Assembly: GCF_923079645.1 (NCBI RefSeq)
Contig: NZ_CAKLPY010000005.1
Span: 1 to 64,000, forward strand
Direction of reading: 5' to 3'
DNA from: Emticicia aquatica
GTDB taxonomy: Bacteria > Bacteroidota > Bacteroidia > Cytophagales > Spirosomataceae
DNA length: 64,000 bases
Position numbers and translations under genes: made by a program
Shown: positions 58,467-64,000 of the stretch, piece after piece
Position numbering within the stretch: the stretch's first letter is position 1
Layout: every line of letters begins with the position of its first letter
Notes under the pieces: model-generated
What the model was told of the DNA's origin: nothing
Databases searched by the model: none
Seen by the model: only the letters and a program-made list of their open reading frames with translations

Positions 58467-60122
58467 TTACCAAAAAATCGTATATATCACAATAAAAATG
58501 GCACACACAACTAATGCTCCAATGGCAAATGTAGTATCAACTTTAAACCATTTCTTATCAACCTCAAAAGCATTTGGTTGGTCTTTGCCCTTGCCTTCAA
58601 TCAAGCTGAGTATGATGTGAACCAAAGAACAGATCCAAAAAACAACACCCATACGATTCATAAAAGGGAAATCAGGATATACATTAGCGATGATTGCAGA
58701 AAGCACGATACTTAATACGGCGGCAGCCAACGCTCCATTGGCGGTTGCTTTTTTCCAGAAAAATCCAAGCAAGAAAATACTCAAAATACCTGGTGAAATA
58801 TAACCTGTATAAACTTGGATGTATTCGAATGCCTGACCGAAATTAGCTAAAAGTGGACTTACAATCAACGCAATAATAAATGCAATGACGATAGCCACTC
58901 GACCAGTCCAAACGGTTTGTTTTTCAGAAAGGTTTTTATTGAAAAATTTTTGATGAATATCTAACACATAAATCGTTGAAATACTATTGGCTTTTCCTGC
59001 CAATGAGGCAACGATTGCAGCCGTAAGTGCCGCAAACGCCAAGCCTTTCAAGCCAACGGGTAAAAGATTAAGCAATACTGGATAAGCATTATCAGGTCTT
59101 ACAATTCCATTTTGAGTGATTCCATTTACGATAGAAGCATCAGCATTTTCTTGGAAAATTACATAAGCAGCCAAACCTGGTAGAACCACAATAAATGGCA
59201 TTAACATTTTCATGAAAGCGGCAAACAAAACACCTCGTCGAGCAGTCGTAATATCTGCACCTAAAGCACGTTGAGTCATATACTGATTACACCCGAAGTA
59301 ATTAAGATTATTGACCCACTGGCCGCCAATAATAAACATCATAATACCTGGCAATTGCTTATAGGCATCTATAAATCCACCCTTTCCATCATGAACTTGA
59401 TATTGGTTTGGCTTGAAAATCATGTGTAAATGGCTATCTGCTTTTTCTGCAATTAGGTTTAAACCTTCAAAAACTCCTGAGCCAGTTCCTACTTTATTAG
59501 AAAGTAAATCGAGAGCCAAATAAGTTGTGGCTAAACCTCCAAAAATTAAACAAACCACCTGAATAACATCAGTGTAACCAATTACTTTCATGCCTCCCAA
59601 GGTGATAATTACTGCAAAGATTGTCAAGAAAATAGCACAGGTCATAAAGCTAAAACCTGTCATTTTTTCTAAACTCAAACCTCCAAGATAAATAATAGAA
59701 GTAAGGTTCACGAAAATATATAGAAAAAGCCAAAAGATAGCCATAATAGTAGCTAATCGCCCATCGTAGCGTTTGGCAAGAAATTGTGGCATCGTGAAAA
59801 TCTTATTGTTAAGATACATTGGCAAGAAATAAACCGCCACAATCAATAAAGAAACACCACCCAATAACTCATAAACTGAAATGGCAATACCTAATTGAAA
59901 GGCCTGTCCACTCATACCAATAAATTGTTCGGCTGAAATATTTGAAGCAATTATTGAGGCTCCAATTGCCCACCATGTAAGTGAACCTTCAGCCAAAAAA
60001 AAATCTTTACTATCAGCTGATTGCTTGCCTTTATTTTTGTAAATCCAATAACCGTAGGAAGATACGATAACAAAATAAACAAAGAAAATAGCATAATCAA
60101 GCCTTTCTAATCCAAGTGTCAT
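58467..60122 (-). CDS. SGLT-type sodium/sugar symporter (551 aa)
   Basis: About 13-14 membrane segments with solute:sodium symporter motifs: GWWAIGASIIASNISAEQF-like (here LTWWAIGASIIASNISAEQF), GVSLLIVAVYFLPMYLNN, LTAAIVASLAGKANSISTIY and GRVAIVIAFIIALIVSPLL. These match SGLT transporters for pentoses or hexoses in Bacteroidota. It follows araD after 96 bases on the same strand, so L-arabinose (or xylose) is the likely substrate. Confidence 0.88.
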   Translation of the reverse strand: MTLGLERLDYAIFFVYFVIVSSYGYWIYKNKGKQSADSKDFFLAEGSLTWWAIGASIIASNISAEQFIGMSGQAFQLGIAISVYELLGGVSLLIVAVYFLPMYLNNKIFTMPQFLAKRYDGRLATIMAIFWLFLYIFVNLTSIIYLGGLSLEKMTGFSFMTCAIFLTIFAVIITLGGMKVIGYTDVIQVVCLIFGGLATTYLALDLLSNKVGTGSGVFEGLNLIAEKADSHLHMIFKPNQYQVHDGKGGFIDAYKQLPGIMMFIIGGQWVNNLNYFGCNQYMTQRALGADITTARRGVLFAAFMKMLMPFIVVLPGLAAYVIFQENADASIVNGITQNGIVRPDNAYPVLLNLLPVGLKGLAFAALTAAIVASLAGKANSISTIYVLDIHQKFFNKNLSEKQTVWTGRVAIVIAFIIALIVSPLLANFGQAFEYIQVYTGYISPGILSIFLLGFFWKKATANGALAAAVLSIVLSAIIANVYPDFPFMNRMGVVFWICSLVHIILSLIEGKGKDQPNAFEVDKKWFKVDTTFAIGALVVCAIFIVIYTIFW

Positions 60123-60218
60123 TTGAGTTTTAGTTTAAATATTTAGGGTATGTTATAAATTTATTCTTGCTAAATTAGCTGTATCCATAAAAAAAATCAT
60201 ACTTTTTTTAATTAATTT

Positions 60219-60923
60219 TTAACAGCCTTGTCCATAATAGGCATTTTTGCCATGTTTACGCTCATAATGCTTCATTCGTAGCGTATCCTTTATTCTTAGC
60301 GTATTTGGATTTATTTGAAGGGTCAACATCGCCATTTTGGCCACTTCTTCTAATACGGCTGCATTATAAACCGATTTTTCAGCATTTTTCCCCCAAGTAA
60401 ATGGCCCATGATTTTGCAGTAAAACCATTTCTACTTCTTTGTGAGAAAGCTTTTTTTCGGCAAAACATTCAAAAATTTGATTTCCAGTTTCAAATTCATA
60501 ATCACCATTAATCATTGCATCTGTTAGAACCGTCGCACACGGAATATCTTGGTGCGTATGGTCGGCATGAGTTGTGCCGAAAATAGGAATATCCATACCA
60601 GCTTGAGCCCAAGCAACGGCATAAGTGCTGTGTGTGTGTGTGATACCGCCAATATCTTCCCAATTTTTGTACAACTGAGCATGAGTTTTGGTGTCGGAAG
60701 ACGGTCGCATTTTTCCCTCGGCAACATTGGCATCATAATCCATAATTACCATGTCGGCCGGTTTTAGGATTTCGTAAGGCACACCGCTTGGTTTGATTGC
60801 AAAAACAGCTTTATTTCTATCAACTGTACTTACATTTCCGAAGGTAAATAATACCAAACCGAGTTTTGGAAGCATCATATTGGCTTCAAAGCACTCTTCT
60901 TGAAGTGTTTTATATTGGCTCAT
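60219..60923 (-). CDS. araD: L-ribulose-5-phosphate 4-epimerase
   Basis: Class II aldolase fold with NVSTVDRNKAVFAIKPSGVP, the metal-binding pair in HTHSTYAVAWAQAG and the later THADHTHQDIPCA region, HKEVEMVLLQNHGPFTWGKN and the C-terminal KHYERKHGKNAYYGQGC. Length (234 residues) is normal. It converts L-ribulose 5-phosphate to D-xylulose 5-phosphate in L-arabinose breakdown. It overlaps araA by 4 bases and is third in araB-araA-araD. Confidence 0.94.
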   Translation of the reverse strand: MSQYKTLQEECFEANMMLPKLGLVLFTFGNVSTVDRNKAVFAIKPSGVPYEILKPADMVIMDYDANVAEGKMRPSSDTKTHAQLYKNWEDIGGITHTHSTYAVAWAQAGMDIPIFGTTHADHTHQDIPCATVLTDAMINGDYEFETGNQIFECFAEKKLSHKEVEMVLLQNHGPFTWGKNAEKSVYNAAVLEEVAKMAMLTLQINPNTLRIKDTLRMKHYERKHGKNAYYGQGC

Positions 60924-62410
60924 TTGTAGTAAATTTCATTCAATCTAAGGTCATTTTTCAAACCACGAATAGTGGTATCTTTATCAATAATTACCAATTC
61001 TATATCGAGTAATTCGGCTAAATCCTCAATATATTCAGTTGTAAGATTTTGACTGTAAACAGTGTGGTGGGCTCCACCTGCCAAAATCCATGCTTGCAAA
61101 CCAATTTCCATGCTTGGTTGTGGTTTCCATAATGCACGAGCTGTTGGTAGTTTCGGGAAAGATTCGGTTACTTCAACGGCTTCTACTTCATTGACTATCA
61201 GGCGGAAACGATTTCCTAAATCGACTAATGAAACATTCAACGCAGCTCCCGCCGAAGCATTAAACACCAAACGAACGGGGTCTTCTTTTCCGCCAATTCC
61301 AAGCGGGTGGACTTCACATTTTACATGATTTGAGGCAATAGTTGGGCAAATTTCAAGCATGTGCGAACCCAAAACCATCGAATTTGCAGGGTCGAAATGA
61401 TAAGTATAATCTTCCATAAATGAGTTTCCACCTTTCATGCCGCTTGCCATCACTTTCATAATATGCACCATCGCCGACGTTTTCCAATCGCCCTCTCCAC
61501 CATAGCCATAACCCGCAGCCATCATTCGTTGCGAACCAATTCCAGGAAGTTGACGCATTCCGTAAAGGTCTTCAAATGTATTTGTGTAAGCCGAAAAACC
61601 ACCATCTTCCAAGAAGGCTTTCATGCCCAATTCAATGCGGGCAGCTTCGTATAATGAACTTCTTTTTTCTCCATTTTTAGTCAGAGATGGCATTAAACTG
61701 TAAGTGTCTTCATATTCTTGCATGAGTTTTCCAATCTCAGCATCCGAAATTTGATGAATTACCTGCACCAAATCGCCAACGGCAAAAGTATTTACCGAAA
61801 ATCCAAACTTCATTTCTGCCGAAACTTTATCGCCATCAGTTACAGCCACTTGACGCATGTTATCGCCAAAACGGGCTACTTTCATAGTTTGTATTTTGTG
61901 TTTTGCAACCGCCACACGTGTCCAAACATTGATTTTTTCATGAACCGAACCCGATTCCCAATGCCCAACGACCACTTTGCGGTTCATTCGCATCTTTGTC
62001 ATAATATGCCCAAATTCACGGTCGCCATGAGCTGACTGATTAAGGTTCATGAAATCCATGTCAATATCATTGTATGGAATATCACGATTGAATTGGGTAT
62101 GTAAGTGTAAAATTGGTATTTGTAGGGCATTTAGACCACGAATCCACATTTTTGCTGGCGAAAAAGTGTGCATCCAAGTAATGATACCGACACAGTTTGA
62201 AGCGATATTAGCTTCTCTACAAATCGTCAGGATTTCATTTGGCGTTTTTACAACAGGTTTAAAAACAACTCTTACTGGTATTTGGGGCGAATTATTGAAG
62301 AAATTGGCAATAACTTTGGAATGTTCATCAACCTGACGGAGCGTCTCTTCTCCGTACAAATGTTGGCTACCAGTTACGAACCAAACTTCAAATTGTTTTA
62401 AATCAAGCAT
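60920..62410 (-). CDS. araA: L-arabinose isomerase
   Basis: Full-length AraA (496 residues): FEVWFVTGSQHLYGEETL, LQIPILHLHTQFNRDIPYND, GAARIEL-like ARIELGMKAFLEDGGFSAY, then RQLPGIGSQRMMAAGYGYGG and a C-terminal WILAGGAHHTVYSQNLTTEY. It changes L-arabinose to L-ribulose in the cytoplasm. The araB stop lies 8 bases inside its start, so the two are translationally coupled. Confidence 0.95.
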   Translation of the reverse strand: MLDLKQFEVWFVTGSQHLYGEETLRQVDEHSKVIANFFNNSPQIPVRVVFKPVVKTPNEILTICREANIASNCVGIITWMHTFSPAKMWIRGLNALQIPILHLHTQFNRDIPYNDIDMDFMNLNQSAHGDREFGHIMTKMRMNRKVVVGHWESGSVHEKINVWTRVAVAKHKIQTMKVARFGDNMRQVAVTDGDKVSAEMKFGFSVNTFAVGDLVQVIHQISDAEIGKLMQEYEDTYSLMPSLTKNGEKRSSLYEAARIELGMKAFLEDGGFSAYTNTFEDLYGMRQLPGIGSQRMMAAGYGYGGEGDWKTSAMVHIMKVMASGMKGGNSFMEDYTYHFDPANSMVLGSHMLEICPTIASNHVKCEVHPLGIGGKEDPVRLVFNASAGAALNVSLVDLGNRFRLIVNEVEAVEVTESFPKLPTARALWKPQPSMEIGLQAWILAGGAHHTVYSQNLTTEYIEDLAELLDIELVIIDKDTTIRGLKNDLRLNEIYYK

Positions 62411-64000
62411 TGTTTTCGGTGTGTTTTCCTAATTTTTGATATTTTTCATATAATTTCTTGTAAACCTCAACGTATGTTGGCCTTGGTTCGTAGTGAGCAT
62501 CGAAGCCCGAACCCATCGCTTTTTGTGCATCAAATAAATTTGCATGAACTCCTGCTGCAACTGAAGCATTCATTGCTGCACCCAAAGCACAGGCTTGGTC
62601 TGAACTTGCCACTTTTATTGGCATATTTAGCACATCAGACAGCGTTTGCATTACAAAAGGCGATTTTTTTGCAACGCCACCAATGGCAATTACTTGTTTG
62701 ATCGGCACACCTTCTTCAATGAATCTATTTACAATTGCTTTCGAGCCGAAAGCAGTTGCTTCTACAATCATTTTGAATATTTTGATGGCGTCCGTCCCTA
62801 AATTTAGTCCCATGAATGCCGCTTTAAGTTCGTGATTAGCATCGGGGGTTCTTCGGCCATTAATCCAATCGGTAGCTACTGGGTCATTTTCTGAAACGGG
62901 TAGGAGCGAAGCCTTTTCTGATAAATAAGGAATGAGCTTTTGTGATAATTCTTCGGCGGCTTTTTCGCCTAAAAGTTCACGCACAGGCTCAGTAATAACT
63001 CGCTGAAACCAAGCATAATAGTCTCCATAAGCCGATTGTCCAGCTTCCATACCAAGCATATTCGGAATAATAGAACCATCCACTTGCCCACAAATTCCTT
63101 TGATGAGCAAATGACCAATTTCTTGGGTTGGTGCAATGAGCATATCGCAAGTTGAAGTTCCCATCACTCGCACAAAATCATAAGGTTCTATTTCCGCTCC
63201 AACTGCACCCATGTGGCAATCAAAAGCTCCAACTCCGATTTCAACATTTGTAGAGAGCCCTAATTTCTTCGCCCAATCTGCTGCAATTTTACCCATTGAC
63301 TCATCCGAAGTATATGTATTTCTGAAAAGTCGTTCTCGTAAACCTTTTAAAAGTGGGTCAAGTGTTGTGAAAAACTCTTCCGATGGAAGCCCGTCAAATT
63401 CTTCGTGCCACATCGCCTTATGGCCTGCCGCACAGCGAGAACGTTTCATACGCAAAGGATTCGTATTTCCTGTCAATACCGCTGAAATCCAGTCGCAATG
63501 CTCTACCCACGAAAAAGCGTTTAATCGCACAGTTTCATCGACCCGAAGTGTGCGGAGAATTTTTGCCCAAAACCATTCGGAAGAATAAATTCCGCCTACA
63601 TATTTTGTAAAATCTATCTCCCAACTATGAGCCAACCGATTTATTTCTTCGGCTTCAGCATTAGCGGTGTGGTCTTTCCAAAGAATAAACATCCCATTTG
63701 GGTTTTCGGAAAATTCTGGAAGCAATGACAACGGCGTTCCGTTGGCATCAACAGCCACTGGAGTTGAACCAGTTGTATCAACTGAAATTCCGACAATTTT
63801 TTGCTTTACTTCTTCCGAAATATGTTGCAATGCACCTATGATTGACCCTTCAAGTCCTTCGAGATAATCGAGCGGATGTTGTCTGAACTGAGAAATTGAT
63901 GGATTACAATAAAGTCCCTGTTTCCAACGCTCATAATAATGTACGGCAGTACCGATGTTTTCGCCAGTTTGGTTGTTTACTACCAACGCTCGCACCGAAT
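62403..64000 (-). CDS. araB: L-ribulokinase, N-terminus cut by window edge
   Basis: An FGGY kinase with NPSISQFRQHPLDYLEGLEG, GISVDTTGSTPVAVDANGTP, ILWKDHTANAEAEEINRLA and the C-terminal EGVPIKQVIAIGGVAKKSPF. The frame runs to the right edge: the two codons before the GTG at 63995 read ..D/S (?AT TCG), as expected for the family's GTDSVRALV start. So the GTG is internal and about 12-15 residues lie beyond 64000. It phosphorylates L-ribulose. The promoter of the ara operon is also outside the window. Confidence 0.93.
   Translation of the reverse strand, partial: SVRALVVNNQTGENIGTAVHYYERWKQGLYCNPSISQFRQHPLDYLEGLEGSIIGALQHISEEVKQKIVGISVDTTGSTPVAVDANGTPLSLLPEFSENPNGMFILWKDHTANAEAEEINRLAHSWEIDFTKYVGGIYSSEWFWAKILRTLRVDETVRLNAFSWVEHCDWISAVLTGNTNPLRMKRSRCAAGHKAMWHEEFDGLPSEEFFTTLDPLLKGLRERLFRNTYTSDESMGKIAADWAKKLGLSTNVEIGVGAFDCHMGAVGAEIEPYDFVRVMGTSTCDMLIAPTQEIGHLLIKGICGQVDGSIIPNMLGMEAGQSAYGDYYAWFQRVITEPVRELLGEKAAEELSQKLIPYLSEKASLLPVSENDPVATDWINGRRTPDANHELKAAFMGLNLGTDAIKIFKMIVEATAFGSKAIVNRFIEEGVPIKQVIAIGGVAKKSPFVMQTLSDVLNMPIKVASSDQACALGAAMNASVAAGVHANLFDAQKAMGSGFDAHYEPRPTYVEVYKKLYEKYQKLGKHTENNA

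Noticed and set aside
63993..63995. GTG as the true start of araB
   Set aside because: The frame continues upstream to the edge, reading the expected Ser and the end of an Asp codon before Val-Arg-Ala-Leu, so the start is outside the window.

Overview
The window looks like part of a plasmid, megaplasmid or chromid from an AT-rich member of the Bacteroidota, probably Cytophagales (an Emticicia/Arcicella-like genome is a guess from style only). Three things point there: Bacteroidota surface proteins with 'GIGT..P' and 'SDG.NW' modules, a TonB-dependent receptor and an SGLT-type sugar symporter, and short ATGA gene overlaps. A Rep_3-type initiator next to an iteron array, followed by parA and parB, argues for a replicon of its own rather than chromosome.

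Layout. (1) 1-10907, minus strand: a run of eight secreted or surface proteins built from a few shared modules; the last runs off the left edge. A 670-base leader (10908-11580) precedes it. (2) 11581-15908, minus: a membrane PH-like protein, a secreted cohesin-like protein, a LuxR-type response regulator, an AP2/HNH-like protein and a receiver-less double LytTR regulator. (3) 16448-21937: plasmid core with rep, nine direct iterons, parB, parA and a second double LytTR protein. (4) 22139-24584: N-acetylmuramidase with two coiled-coil membrane proteins and a SPOR-like protein, resembling a domesticated lysis cassette. (5) 25427-31882: serine recombinase, hybrid histidine kinase, then a lasso-like RiPP locus. 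That locus has two small precursors, a nucleotidyltransferase, a B2-type transglutaminase-like protease, a PqqD-like RRE and an HPr-kinase-like protein, but no asparagine-synthetase-like cyclase. (6) 32531-36348: TauE permease, ModE-type regulator and TonB receptor, with two excellent ModE-type boxes. (7) 36426-43855, minus: two PQQ/cytochrome c dehydrogenases, an AAHS-type MFS transporter and a DUF1593 protein. (8) 44010-56912, plus, divergent from (7): DeoR regulator, TIM-barrel isomerase, esterase, FucI-like isomerase, split transketolase, Rbs-type ABC importer, FGGY kinase and a second DUF1593 protein. This composition fits D-apiose/apulose use better than ribose use. (9) 57186-64000, minus: araB-araA-araD, an SGLT symporter and a GH10 xylanase.

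Regions 8 and 9 would both feed D-xylulose 5-phosphate, so the accessory load looks like plant cell-wall sugar scavenging. A palindrome, TAACAT-N4-ATGTTA, recurs only between genes from 11.1 to 24.7 kb. It lies upstream of the surface cluster, both double LytTR genes and the muramidase module, and suggests a small replicon-specific regulon. The two most novel-looking items are the cyclase-less RiPP locus and this palindrome/double-LytTR system. No rRNA, tRNA, CRISPR array or intact insertion sequence was found by reading.
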